A program made the translations under genes and the position numbers. 64,000 nucleotides of DNA from CAVVAL01 sp963742725 (lineage in GTDB: Bacteria; Actinomycetota; Actinomycetes; Mycobacteriales; Cryptosporangiaceae): NCBI GenBank assembly GCA_963742725.1, contig CAVUMX010000004.1, positions 868,001 to 932,000 on the forward strand. Direction: 5' to 3'. Below are positions 47,867 to 56,729 of the stretch, piece by piece. The notes under the pieces were generated by a model. That model did not search any database and had not been told where the DNA came from. It saw only the letters and a program-made list of their open reading frames with translations. Every line of letters begins with the position of its first letter. The first letter of the stretch is position 1.

Positions 47867-49976
47867 ATGACGCCGTATCCGTTCTCCGCCGTCGTCGGCC
47901 TCGACGATCTCCGCCTGGCGCTCGTGCTCAATGCCGTCTCGCCGGCCGTCGGCGGGGTGCTCGTCCGGGGAGAGAAGGGCACGGCGAAGTCGACGGTCGT
48001 CCGGGCGCTGCACGCCCTGCTGCCGCCCGTCGCGATCGTGCCGGGCTGCCGGTTCTCCTGCGACCCCGCCGCGCCCGACCCGCACTGCCCGGACGGCCCG
48101 CACAAGGCCGGCGCCCCGGGCGGCCCGCAGGCTGCGGACGGCCCGCACAAGGCCGGCGCCGGACGGCCCGCACAAGGGCGGCGCCCCCGACGGCCCGTGC
48201 GCGGCGGGCCCAGCGGACGTCAGGGACGCCCGGCTCGTGGAGCTGCCGGTCGGCGCCTCCGAGGACCGTCTCGCCGGCGCGCTGGACCTGGAACGCGCCC
48301 TGACCGAGGGCGTCCGCGCCTACGAGCCGGGCCTGCTCGCCGCCGCCCACCGCGGCATCCTCTACGTGGACGAGGTGAACCTGCTCCACGACCACCTCGT
48401 CGACCTGCTGCTCGACGCCGCCGCGATGGGCCAGTCCTATGTCGAGCGCGAGGGCGTGTCCGTCCGGCACGCTGCCCGGTTCCTGCTGGTCGGGACCATG
48501 AACCCGGAAGAGGGCGAGCTGCGGCCGCAGCTGCTCGACCGGTTCGGGCTGACCGTCGAGGTGCGGGCGAGCCGGGAACCGTCCGAGCGGGTCGAGGTCG
48601 TGCGGCGGCGCCTCGCGTACGAGGCCGATCCGGACGCGTTCGCCGCCCGATGGGCCGGTGCCGATGCCGCGCTCGCCGTCCAGATCGCCGACGCGCGCGA
48701 GCGACTGCCGCACGTGGTGCTCGGCGACGACGCGCTGCTCCAGATCGCGCACGTCTGCGCGGCGTTCGACGTGGACGGGCTCCGCGCCGACCTGGTCACG
48801 GCCCGCACCGCTGTCGCCCACGCCGCGTGGCACGGCCGGACCGAGGTCGACGAGGAGGACGTGCGCCAGGCTGCCCTGCTCGCGCTGCCCCACCGTCGCC
48901 GCCGGAACCCGTTCGACGCCCCGGGCCTGGACGAGAAGGCACTCGACGACGCCATGTCCGAGGCCGCGCCGCCACAACAAGAACCGCCACAACAAGAACC
49001 GCCACAACAAGAACCGCCACAACACGAAGCGCCGCGGCCCGAGCCACCCGACGACGACCCGGACGGTCCCGGCGGCGGCGCCCCCGAACCGGAGTCGAGC
49101 GGCCCGATGACGCCACCCGTCGACGCGTCCCAGCCGGCCTGCGCCCCCGTGCCCGAGCAGGCGCCGGTCAAGGCCACCGACCCGTACCGGACCAGGTTGT
49201 TCACCGTCCCCGGGATCGGCGCCGGCGCCCTCGGGCGGCGGTCCGTCGCCGAGACCGGTCACGGCCGCACCGTCCGGGCCCGAACGCCGCGCGGACACCT
49301 CCACGGACTGCACCTCGCCGCCACCCTCCAGGCCGCTGCCCCCCACCAGCGCGCGCGGGGACGCGACGGCGCCGGCCTGATGCTGCGCGCCCACGACCTG
49401 CGGGAAGCCGTCCGGCGAGGGCGTGAGGGCAACCTCGTGCTGTTCGTCGTGGACGCGTCCGGGTCGATGGCCGCCCGCAAGCGCATGAGCGCCGTCAAGG
49501 GCGCCGTGCTCTCTCTCCTTCTGGACGCCTACCAGCGCCGCGACAAGGTCGGCCTGGTCACGTTCCGGGGCACGTCGGCGGATCTCGCCCTGCCGCCCAC
49601 CTCGTCCGTCGAGGCCGCCGCCGCCCGCCTCGACGCGCTCCCCACGGGCGGCCGCACCCCGCTCGCTGCCGGCCTGGTGAAAGCCGCCGACGTGCTGCGG
49701 ATCGAACGGCTCCGCGATCCCGCGCGCCGTCCGCTGCTGGTGGTGGTGACGGACGGGCGCGCGACGTCCGGTGCCGACCCCGTCCACGACGCCCGCCGCG
49801 CCGCGCGGCAACTCGCCGGGACCGCCACGGTCGTCGTCGACTGCGAGAGTGGACCGATCCGTCTCGGCCTCGCCACGGCACTGGCCGGCGAGATGCGGGC
49901 CACGGCCGTCCGGCTGGACGAACTGTCAGCGGACGGCCTGTCGGGGCTGGTCCGGGATGCGCGGAGGGCAGCGTAG
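47867..49976 (+). pseudogene. Cobalt/magnesium-chelatase subunit (ChlI-ChlD type), frameshifted as sequenced
   Basis: About 703 codons if repaired. The N-terminus from ATG 47867 holds the AAA+ Walker A motif (VLVRGEKGTAKSTVVRAL) and PGCRFSCDP. The rest (Walker B GILYVDEVNLLHDHLVDLLL, GTMNPEEGELRPQLLDRFGL, Pro/Gln linker with four PPQQE-type repeats, and a VWA domain with metal site FVVDASGSMAARKRM) is in another frame. The change falls in a tandem repeat encoding DGPHKAG units; the third copy at about 48158-48162 lacks CC compared with the first, and restoring two bases gives APDGPHKGGAPDGP. The intact protein would energise cobalt insertion with CobN. A sequencing error, real loss or slippage product cannot be told apart here. 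Confidence 0.8.
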
Positions 49977-50591
49977 ATGCCGCAGGGAAAGCCGGAGTAC
50001 GTCCCGGAGGACGGGCTCACCACCCGCCAGCGCCGCAACCGGGCGTTGCTGATGGTCCACACAGGACCCGGCAAGGGCAAGTCGACGGCCGCCTTCGGGT
50101 TGGCGCTGCGCGCGTGGAACCAGGGTTGGCCGGTCGGCGTGTTCCAGTTCGTCAAGAGTGCGAAGTGGAAGGTCGGTGAGGAGACGGCGTTGCGGGCGCT
50201 CGGCGCGGTGCACGACAGCACCGGCGAGGGCGGACCGGTCGCCTGGCACAAGATGGGGGAGGGCTGGTCCTGGATCCAGCGCCCCGGCACTGAGCGGGAC
50301 CACGCCGCCGAGGCCGCCGAGGGCTGGGCGCAGATCAAGCGCGAGTTGGCCGCCGAGACCCACCGGCTCTACGTGCTGGACGAGTTCACGTACCCGATGA
50401 AGTGGGGTTGGGTCGACGTGGACGACGTCGTCGAGACGATGGCCGCCCGGCCCGGGAACCAGCACGTGGTGATCACCGGCCGGGACGCGCATCCCACCCT
50501 GCTGGACGCGGCCGACCTCGTCACCGAGATGACCAAGGTCAAGCACCCGATGGACGCTGGGCAGAAGGGCCAGCGGGGCATCGAATGGTGA
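49977..50591 (+). CDS. cobO: Cob(I)yrinic acid a,c-diamide adenosyltransferase
   Basis: 204 aa, ATG directly after the chelatase stop. The CobA/CobO P-loop reads LLMVHTGPGKGKSTAAFGLA, followed by FQFVKSAKWKVGEE, LYVLDEFTYPMKWGWVDVDD and HVVITGRDAHPTLLDAADLV. It adds the adenosyl group from ATP to the reduced corrinoid. Confidence 0.96.
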   Translation: MPQGKPEYVPEDGLTTRQRRNRALLMVHTGPGKGKSTAAFGLALRAWNQGWPVGVFQFVKSAKWKVGEETALRALGAVHDSTGEGGPVAWHKMGEGWSWIQRPGTERDHAAEAAEGWAQIKRELAAETHRLYVLDEFTYPMKWGWVDVDDVVETMAARPGNQHVVITGRDAHPTLLDAADLVTEMTKVKHPMDAGQKGQRGIEW

Positions 50592-50619
50592 GCCTGCCAC
50601 CCACGCGCGGCGGGGCGCC

Positions 50620-51957
50620 ATGGTGAGCACGCCCCGGGTCGTCATCGCGGCGCCCGCGTCGGGGTGTGGGAAGACCACGGTCGCGACCGGCTTGCTCAGC
50701 GCGTTCGCCGCGCGTGGCATGACCGTCAGCCCGCACAAGGTCGGCCCGGACTACATCGACCCGGGGTACCACGCGCTGGCGGCCGGGCGTCCGGGGCGGA
50801 ACCTCGATCCGTACCTCGTCGGCACGGACCTGATCGCGCCGCTGTTCGCGCACGGCGCCGCCGGGGCCGATCTGGCCGTGGTCGAGGGTGTGATGGGCCT
50901 GTACGACGGCGCGGTCGGGCACGGCGAGCTGGCGTCGACGGCGCAGGTCGCGGGGCTGCTCCGGGCGCCGGTCATCCTCGTCGTGGACGCCACCGCGCAG
51001 GGCCGGTCGGTGGCCGCGCTCGTGCACGGGTTCCGCAGCTATGAGCCGGGGCTGTGGCTGGGTGGCGTGATCCTCAACCGGGTCGGGTCCGAGCGGCACC
51101 AGCAGATCCTCACGGAGGCGCTGGAGGAGATCGGCGTCCCGGTGCTCGGTGTGCTGCGCCGCCACGACGCGATCGTCACGCCGTCGCGCCATCTCGGGCT
51201 GGTGCCCGTGGCCGAGCGCGCCGCCGAGGCGGTCGCGGCCGTGCGGCGCTTCGGCGAGGTGGTGGCCGCCGGTGTGGACCTGGACGCCGTCCTCGCCCTT
51301 GCCCGGTCGGCGCCCGCGCTGGCCGTCACGCCGTGGTCGCCCGACGTCGGCGATCCCGTCCCTGGTAGGCCGGTGGTGGCGGTCGCGGGTGGTCCCGCAT
51401 TCAGTTTCGGGTACGCCGAGACCACGGAACTCCTGACGTCGTCCGGTGCCGTGGTAGCGGAGTTCGATCCCCTGAACGACAAGGCGCTCCCCGACGGAAC
51501 GTCCGGACTCGTCGTCGGCGGAGGCTTCCCCGAGGTCTACGCCGAAGCCCTGTCCGCGAACGAACCGCTCCGGGCCGCGGTGCGGGAGTTGGCGCTGAGC
51601 GGCGCCCCGATCGCCGCCGAATGCGCCGGACTGCTGTGGCTCACCCGGACCCTCGACGGCAAACCGATGTGCGGCGTACTCGACGCCGACGCGACCATGA
51701 CCCCGCGGCTCACGTTGGGCTACCGCAGTGCCGTGGCCCTGTCCGACAGTGCGCTCGCCGCCGAGGGGACGCGTGTGCACGGGCACGTCTTCCACCGGAC
51801 GGAGGTCACGCCCCGCGCGGGTGCCCAGCCGGCCTGGGGATGGGCCGGACGGCCGCCCGAGGGATTCGTCCAGGGCGGCGTGCACGCGTCGTACCTGCAC
51901 ACGCATTGGGCGGGAACACCGTCGATCGCCCGCCGCCTGGTCGAGGCCTGCCGATGA
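50620..51957 (+). CDS. cobB: Hydrogenobyrinate/cobyrinate a,c-diamide synthase
   Basis: 445 aa. N-terminal ATPase (VVIAAPASGCGKTTVATGLL, VVEGVMGLYDGA) and C-terminal amidotransferase with Cys335 in AAECAGLLWL and His in GGVHASYLHTHW. It amidates the a and c carboxylates using glutamine. The GTG following the ATG start could also be used. The stop overlaps the next start (ATGA). Confidence 0.95.
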   Translation: MVSTPRVVIAAPASGCGKTTVATGLLSAFAARGMTVSPHKVGPDYIDPGYHALAAGRPGRNLDPYLVGTDLIAPLFAHGAAGADLAVVEGVMGLYDGAVGHGELASTAQVAGLLRAPVILVVDATAQGRSVAALVHGFRSYEPGLWLGGVILNRVGSERHQQILTEALEEIGVPVLGVLRRHDAIVTPSRHLGLVPVAERAAEAVAAVRRFGEVVAAGVDLDAVLALARSAPALAVTPWSPDVGDPVPGRPVVAVAGGPAFSFGYAETTELLTSSGAVVAEFDPLNDKALPDGTSGLVVGGGFPEVYAEALSANEPLRAAVRELALSGAPIAAECAGLLWLTRTLDGKPMCGVLDADATMTPRLTLGYRSAVALSDSALAAEGTRVHGHVFHRTEVTPRAGAQPAWGWAGRPPEGFVQGGVHASYLHTHWAGTPSIARRLVEACR

Positions 51958-53678
51958 GCGTCCCCTCCCCGCCACCCGGCCCGGCCGCGCCGCCCAACCC
52001 CCTGCCATTCGGGCGACATGTCGGTGGCTATGGCGACAAAGATGTCGCCCAGACTGCGGGAGTCGTGGTCGGGGTGGGGGCGCGCGCTGGGGTGACGGCG
52101 GCGGAGGTTGGGGCGCTCGTCGATTCGGCGCTCGCCGAGGCCGGTGTGGCGCCGGATGAAGTCCGGTACGTCGCCACCGTCGAGGCGAAGTCCGCCGAAC
52201 CGGGCATCGTCGAGGCCGTCGCCGCCCGGGGATGGGACCTCGTCGCCTATCCCGCCGGTGAACTGGCCACAGTGGACGTTCCGAACCCGGCTGAGCGGGT
52301 CGGCGCCGAACTCGGCACGGGCAGCGTCGCCGAAGCGGCCGCCCTGTACGGCGGTGCCGCCACGCTGCTCGTCCCCAAGCGCAGGTCCGAGGCGGCCACG
52401 GTGGCCATCGCCCGCCACGAACCGTCCGAGGTGGTGGCCGGGGCGGGCGGGGAGCGGATCACCGTCGTCGGGGTCGGGGCTGAGGGGTGGCGCGGGCTCG
52501 GTGAGGTCGCGCAAGAGGCTGTTGCCGGCGCCGACGTGATCGTGGGGAGCGAGCGCCAGTTGGGACTGATCCCGGACGAGATCGGTGCCGAACGGGTCCC
52601 GTGGCCGTCGCCGATGGTCCCTGCTCTGCCGGGGCTGCTCGACGAGTACGCCGGCCGGCGGGTCACGGTCCTGGCGAGCGGCGATCCGATGTTCTTCGGA
52701 GTCGGCGCGGTCCTGACCCGGGTGGTCGGGGCGGCGAACGTCCACGTCGTCCCACATTCGTCCTCGGTATCGCTCGCATGCGCGCGGCTTGGCTGGCCCG
52801 TGCAGGACGTCACGGTGATCAGCGCCGTCGGCCGCCCTGTCGAGCTGCTGCATCCCGCGATCCACCCGGGACGGCGGATCCTCGTGCTCAGCGCCGACGG
52901 CGGCACCCCGGCGACGGTCGTGAAGCTGCTGGCAGAACGGGGCTACGGCGCCAGCGCGGTCACCGTCCTGGAGAACCTCGGCGCCTCGGACGAACGGATC
53001 ACCGCCGCAGAGTCCCAGCACGCGCCCCTCAGCATCGTCGCGATCGAATGTGCCGGAACCGCGCTCACGCCGACCACCCCCGGACTCCCCGACGACACGT
53101 ACGACCACGACGGGCAGCTCACCAAGCGGGAGGTACGGGCGATCACACTGGCCCGGCTGGCGCCGATCCCTGGCCAGCTCCTCTGGGACGTCGGGGCCGG
53201 CGCCGGCAGCATCGCGATCGAGTGGGCGCGCACCCACCCGTCGTGCCGGGCGGTCGCCATCGAGAGCGATCCCGGGCGCGCGGCCCGGATCGCCGCCAAC
53301 GCCGCCAGCCTCGGTGTCCCCGGCATCCAGGTGGTCACCGGCCACGCCCCGCCCGCGCTCGACGGCCTGGACCCCCCCGACGCCATCTTCATCGGCGGCG
53401 GCCTGACAACCGCCGGTCCGACCCCGGCGGGCCCAACCCCGGCGGGCTCGGCACCGACCGGGTATCCCGTGCTCGATCGCTGTTGGGATGCGCTCAAGCC
53501 CGGTGGGCGGCTTGTTGTGAACGCGGTGACGATCGAGTCCGAGCAGGTCGTGATCGACGCGCACCGCAGCCTGGGCGGCGACCTCACGAGGATCGCGATC
53601 GACCGTGCGGCGCCCGTCGGCGGCTTCACGGCGTGGCGCCCCGCCCTCCCCGTGACACAGTGGACGGTGACGAAGTGA
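51954..53678 (+). CDS. cobL: Fusion of CobE/CbiG-C domain with precorrin-6Y methylase CobL
   Basis: 574 aa from ATG 51954, overlapping cobB (ATGA). Residues about 35-155: CobE/CbiG C-terminal domain (VVVGVGARAGVTAAEVGALV, APDEVRYVATVEAKSAEPGI, FGRHVGGYGD precedes it). About 160-355: CbiE-like C5/C15 methylase (ITVVGVGAEGWRGLGEVAQE, VLASGDPMFFGVGAVL). About 375-574: CbiT-like C12 decarboxylase/methylase (LTKREVRAITLARLAPIPGQ, WDVGAGAGSIAIEWA). Residues about 20-33 are encoded by a copy of the 40-nt repeat A, which suggests insertion into the 5' end or that translation really begins later, at a GTG near 52063. Confidence 0.92.
   Translation: MSVPSPPPGPAAPPNPLPFGRHVGGYGDKDVAQTAGVVVGVGARAGVTAAEVGALVDSALAEAGVAPDEVRYVATVEAKSAEPGIVEAVAARGWDLVAYPAGELATVDVPNPAERVGAELGTGSVAEAAALYGGAATLLVPKRRSEAATVAIARHEPSEVVAGAGGERITVVGVGAEGWRGLGEVAQEAVAGADVIVGSERQLGLIPDEIGAERVPWPSPMVPALPGLLDEYAGRRVTVLASGDPMFFGVGAVLTRVVGAANVHVVPHSSSVSLACARLGWPVQDVTVISAVGRPVELLHPAIHPGRRILVLSADGGTPATVVKLLAERGYGASAVTVLENLGASDERITAAESQHAPLSIVAIECAGTALTPTTPGLPDDTYDHDGQLTKREVRAITLARLAPIPGQLLWDVGAGAGSIAIEWARTHPSCRAVAIESDPGRAARIAANAASLGVPGIQVVTGHAPPALDGLDPPDAIFIGGGLTTAGPTPAGPTPAGSAPTGYPVLDRCWDALKPGGRLVVNAVTIESEQVVIDAHRSLGGDLTRIAIDRAAPVGGFTAWRPALPVTQWTVTK
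52011..52050. repeat. 40-nt structured repeat, family A copy 3, inside a coding region
   Basis: 9-bp arms GGGCGACAT / ATGTCGCCC around a core with GTCGGTGGCTATGGCGAC. It is translated in the CobL fusion as GRHVGGYGDKDVA. Length and core match the copies at 3272 and 32495. Confidence 0.7.
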
Positions 53679-54418
53679 CGGTGTACTTCATCGGGGCCGG
53701 TCCGGGCGCCGCCGACCTGATCACCGTCCGGGGCCAGACCAGGCTGAGCAGCGCGCAGACCTGCCTCTACGCCGGCAGCCTCGTCCCGGCCGAACTCCTC
53801 GACCACTGCCCGCCCGGCGCGCGGCTCGTCGACACCGCGAACCTCAACCTGGACGAGATCGTCGCCGAGATCGCGGCCGCCCATGAACAGGGCCACGACG
53901 TCGCGCGGCTGCACTCCGGCGACCCGTCGGTGTTCAGCGCGGTCGCCGAGCAGATGCGGCGGCTCGACGCGGCCGGCGTCCCGTACGAGATCGTCCCGGG
54001 CGTACCGGCGTTCGCCGCCGCGGCCGCCGCCCTGAAACGCGAGCTGACCGTCCCGGCGGTGGGGCAGTCGGTGATCCTCACCCGGACGTCCGCGCGGGCC
54101 ACGCCGATGCCACCCGGCGAGGACCTGGCCACGCTCGGTGCCAGCCGCGCGACCATGGTCCTGCACCTGGCCGTGCAGCGGATCGACGCGGTCGTCGCCG
54201 AACTCGTCCCGAACTACGGCGAGGACTGCCCGGTCGCGGTCGTCGCCCGCGCCAGCCGCCCTGACGAGCTGGTGCTGCGCGGCACGCTCGCCGACATCGC
54301 CGGGCAGGTGCACGCGGCGGGGATCCTCCGGACGGCCGTCATCGTCGTCGGCGCCGTCCTCACCGCCGGGGAGTTCCCCGACAGCCACCTCTACTCATCG
54401 GAACGGTGCCGCGATTAG
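53675..54418 (+). CDS. cobM: Precorrin-4 C11-methyltransferase
   Basis: 247 aa from GTG 53675 overlapping cobL by 4 bp. Tetrapyrrole-methylase fold: VYFIGAGPGAADLITVRGQT, CLYAGSLVPAELLDHCP, RLHSGDPSVFSAVAEQ, VPGVPAFAAAAAALKREL, and TRTSARATPMPPGE typical of CobM/CbiF. It methylates C11 with S-adenosylmethionine. It ends the riboswitch-controlled operon. Confidence 0.95.
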   Translation: MTVYFIGAGPGAADLITVRGQTRLSSAQTCLYAGSLVPAELLDHCPPGARLVDTANLNLDEIVAEIAAAHEQGHDVARLHSGDPSVFSAVAEQMRRLDAAGVPYEIVPGVPAFAAAAAALKRELTVPAVGQSVILTRTSARATPMPPGEDLATLGASRATMVLHLAVQRIDAVVAELVPNYGEDCPVAVVARASRPDELVLRGTLADIAGQVHAAGILRTAVIVVGAVLTAGEFPDSHLYSSERCRD

Positions 54419-54457
54419 CGCCACGAATCAGAACGGCGCCGCGGCTAGTGCCACGAA
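54398..54457. repeat. 30-bp tandem duplication at a convergent gene end
   Basis: Two adjacent 30-bp units (54398-54427 and 54428-54457) differing at about 6 positions. Each carries an in-frame TAG for cobM and, on the other strand, an FVALxAAPF coding stretch of the DUF1772 gene. It looks like an old duplication of the last codons of the DUF1772 gene that now supplies the cobM stop. Confidence 0.7.
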
Positions 54458-54883
54458 CGCGGCCGTGTTGGCCACCGTCCGGACGAGGTTCCACCGCACC
54501 CACGGCTCCTCGAACGCCGCCCGCGCCGCCGCCGGATCGGTGTCGCCGGCCGCTTCGAGGGCGTTGTTCAGCGGGATGTTCCTGCCGAACGTGACCGCCA
54601 GCTGCACGACGTAGAGCACCAGGCCGGCGACGATCCACGGCAGCTCCGGCTCGCCGAGGTGGAGCAGCAGCGCCAGCGCGGCGAACACGACCGGGCCGCC
54701 GAAGATCAGCGCGAACCACGGGTTCAGGATCGCCACGTTGATCCGCTGCATCGTCTGGACGAGCGTCTTGTCCTCCGCGCGGCGCAGGCCCGGCATGACC
54801 GAGCACGCGTAGCTGTAGAACAGGCCGGCGGACAGCCCGGTGGTGACCGTGGCCGCGCCCAGCGCGACATCTCCCCACGTCAT
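54428..54883 (-). CDS. DUF1772 (anthrone-oxygenase-like) membrane protein
   Basis: 151 aa with four membrane helices. TGLSAGLFYSYACSVMPGLR, the QRINVAILNPWFALIF segment and GRNIPLNNALEAAGDTDPAA are the pattern of DUF1772. Family members include anthrone oxygenase-like proteins, but most are uncharacterised. It lies inside the cobalamin cluster in the opposite direction to cobM; a link to B12 is not known. Confidence 0.85.
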   Translation of the reverse strand: MTWGDVALGAATVTTGLSAGLFYSYACSVMPGLRRAEDKTLVQTMQRINVAILNPWFALIFGGPVVFAALALLLHLGEPELPWIVAGLVLYVVQLAVTFGRNIPLNNALEAAGDTDPAAARAAFEEPWVRWNLVRTVANTAAFVALAAAPF

Positions 54884-54920
54884 CGCACACCCTCCCCGTA
54901 GGCTTCTGCGGGTGTTCAGG

Positions 54921-55997
54921 CTACGCCCGTCCGACGATCACACCGGCCCGATCGATCACGACGATGTCGACCCCGACGGGCGCACCCCGCAGCGTCTCGA
55001 TCGCCACCGCCCGCGCGCCGGCCGCCACCAGGTCGCCGAGCGGCAGCCCGGCCGCCTGGCACTGCCGCAGTGCGTCCAGCGCCGTGTTCGCGCCCCGCAC
55101 CCCCTCGACCAGCTCGGTGGAACCGCCCGCCCCACCAACGAGCCCGGCGAGGAAGCCGAAGTCCACCTGCGACCGTCCGGAGTGCAGATCCAGGTGCCCG
55201 GCCGCCAGCTTGCACAGCTTTCCGATACCGCCCGCGATCGTCAGCCGGTCCACCGGATGCCGCCGCAGGTACTTCAGCACCGCGCCGGCGAAGTCGCCCA
55301 TGTCGAGCAGCGCGTCCTCGGGCATCCCGTACAGCTCCATCGCGACCCGCTCGGACGTGCTCCCCGTACACCCCGCGACGTGCGTGTACCCGGCAGCGCG
55401 CGCCACGTCGATGCCGCGCCGGATGCTGTCGATCCAGGCCGAGCACGAGTACGGGACGACGATGCCGGTCGTACCGAGGATCGACAGCCCACCGAGGATC
55501 CCCAGCCTCGGGTTCCACGTCTTGCGGGCCAGCTCCTCGCCGCCGTCCACCGAGATCTCGACCACGACATCCCCGGTGCCGCCACACGCATCAGCCACCG
55601 TCGCCACATGAGCACGCATCATCGAGCGCGGAACCGGGTTGATCGCCGGCTGGCCGACGTCCAGCGGCAGGCCGGGCTTGGTCACCGTCCCGACGCCCGG
55701 TCCGGCCCGGAACTCCACACCGCTGCCCGGCACGCCGTGCCACACCGTCGAGGTGATGACGGCGCCGTGGGTGACATCCGGGTCGTCGCCGGCGTCCTTC
55801 ACGATCGACGCGCTCGCCCGATCCGCCAGCAGCGACTCGCGCGCCAGGGCGAACGACGGCCGCTGGCCCTTCGGCAGGACGATCTCGACAGGGTCCGGGA
55901 ACTCACCCGTGAGCAGCGCCGTGTACGCGGCGGTCGTCGCGGCCGTCGCGCACGCGCCGGTCGTCCACCCGTACCGCAGCTCGGTTCCCACGGGCAC
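54921..55997 (-). CDS. cbiD: Cobalt-precorrin-5B C1-methyltransferase
   Basis: 358 aa from GTG 55997. CbiD signatures: RYGWTTGACATAATTAAYTA, GPGVGTVTKPGLPLDVGQPA, INPVPRSMMRAHVATVA, LGGLSILGTTGIVVPYSCSA and GDFAGAVLKYLRRH. It is the C1 methylase of the anaerobic-type pathway; the aerobic CobF is not seen here although CobG and CobN are. Its start is only 5 bp from the divergent cobK start. Confidence 0.95.
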   Translation of the reverse strand: MPVGTELRYGWTTGACATAATTAAYTALLTGEFPDPVEIVLPKGQRPSFALARESLLADRASASIVKDAGDDPDVTHGAVITSTVWHGVPGSGVEFRAGPGVGTVTKPGLPLDVGQPAINPVPRSMMRAHVATVADACGGTGDVVVEISVDGGEELARKTWNPRLGILGGLSILGTTGIVVPYSCSAWIDSIRRGIDVARAAGYTHVAGCTGSTSERVAMELYGMPEDALLDMGDFAGAVLKYLRRHPVDRLTIAGGIGKLCKLAAGHLDLHSGRSQVDFGFLAGLVGGAGGSTELVEGVRGANTALDALRQCQAAGLPLGDLVAAGARAVAIETLRGAPVGVDIVVIDRAGVIVGRA

Positions 55998-56002
55998 AGC
56001 GT

Positions 56003-56729
56003 ATGAAAGTCCTGATCCTCGGGGGTACGGGCGAGGCCCGCGCGCTCGCCGCCGCGCTCGCCGGCACCGGCACGCAGGTCGTCAGCTCGCTCGCCGGACG
56101 GGTCCAGGACCCGCGCCTGCCCGAGGGCGAAGTCCGTATCGGCGGGTTCGGCGGGGCCGAGGGGATGGCCGCGTGGCTCGCCGCCGAACACGTCGATGCC
56201 GTGGTCGACGCCACCCATCCGTTCGCCGCCGGGATCACCGCCAACGCGGCGGCTGCCTGTCGTGCTGTGCCGTTGTTGGTAGTACGCCGGCCTGGATGGG
56301 CTCCCGTTGACGGTGATCAGTGGCTCAGGGTCGGTTCGCTGCCGGACGTCCTCTCCAAGATTGACGGGTTTCGGGTTTTTCTCACGATCGGACGGCAGGG
56401 TCTCGCGGTCTTCGCCGGCATGGACCGCTGCTGGTTCCTGGTGCGCGCGGTCGATGCGCCCGCCCCGCCGCTGCCCGCGCACTGCGAGATCCTGCTCGAC
56501 TCGGGGGCCGTTCACGCTGGCCGGCGAGCTGGCGCTCATGCGGACGCGGCGTATCGACGTGCTCGTCACCAAGGACAGCGGCGGCTCCATGACCGCCGCC
56601 AAGCTCGCCGCCGCCCGCGAGCTGGGCCTGCCCGTCGTGATGGTGGACCGGCCGCCGCTTCCTTCCGGGGTGCGGGCGGTCAGTGATGTGGCGTCGGCTC
56701 TGGCGTGGCTGGATACCTTCGCGGGGTGA
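56003..56729 (+). pseudogene. cobK: Precorrin-6A reductase, frameshifted as sequenced
   Basis: The N-terminal 170 codons from ATG 56003 are normal CobK (VLILGGTGEARALAAALAGT, VDAVVDATHPFAAGITANAA, VLLTIGRQGL-like FLTIGRQGLAVFAGM). At a run of five G (56503-56507) the frame is lost: the correct continuation, in the next frame, is GPFTLAGELALMRTRRIDVL then VTKDSGGSMTAAKLAAARE, to the stop at 56729. Removing one G repairs it to about 241 residues. A homopolymer indel is a common sequencing error, so the gene may be intact. The 3' end overlaps convergent cobIJ by 50 bp. Confidence 0.82.

Noticed and set aside
47931..49976. Chelatase as an intact gene from ATG 47931
   Set aside because: That frame starts with an Arg/Ser/Pro-rich stretch with no Walker A; the correct N-terminus with GEKGTAKST is in the other frame from 47867, next to the riboswitch.
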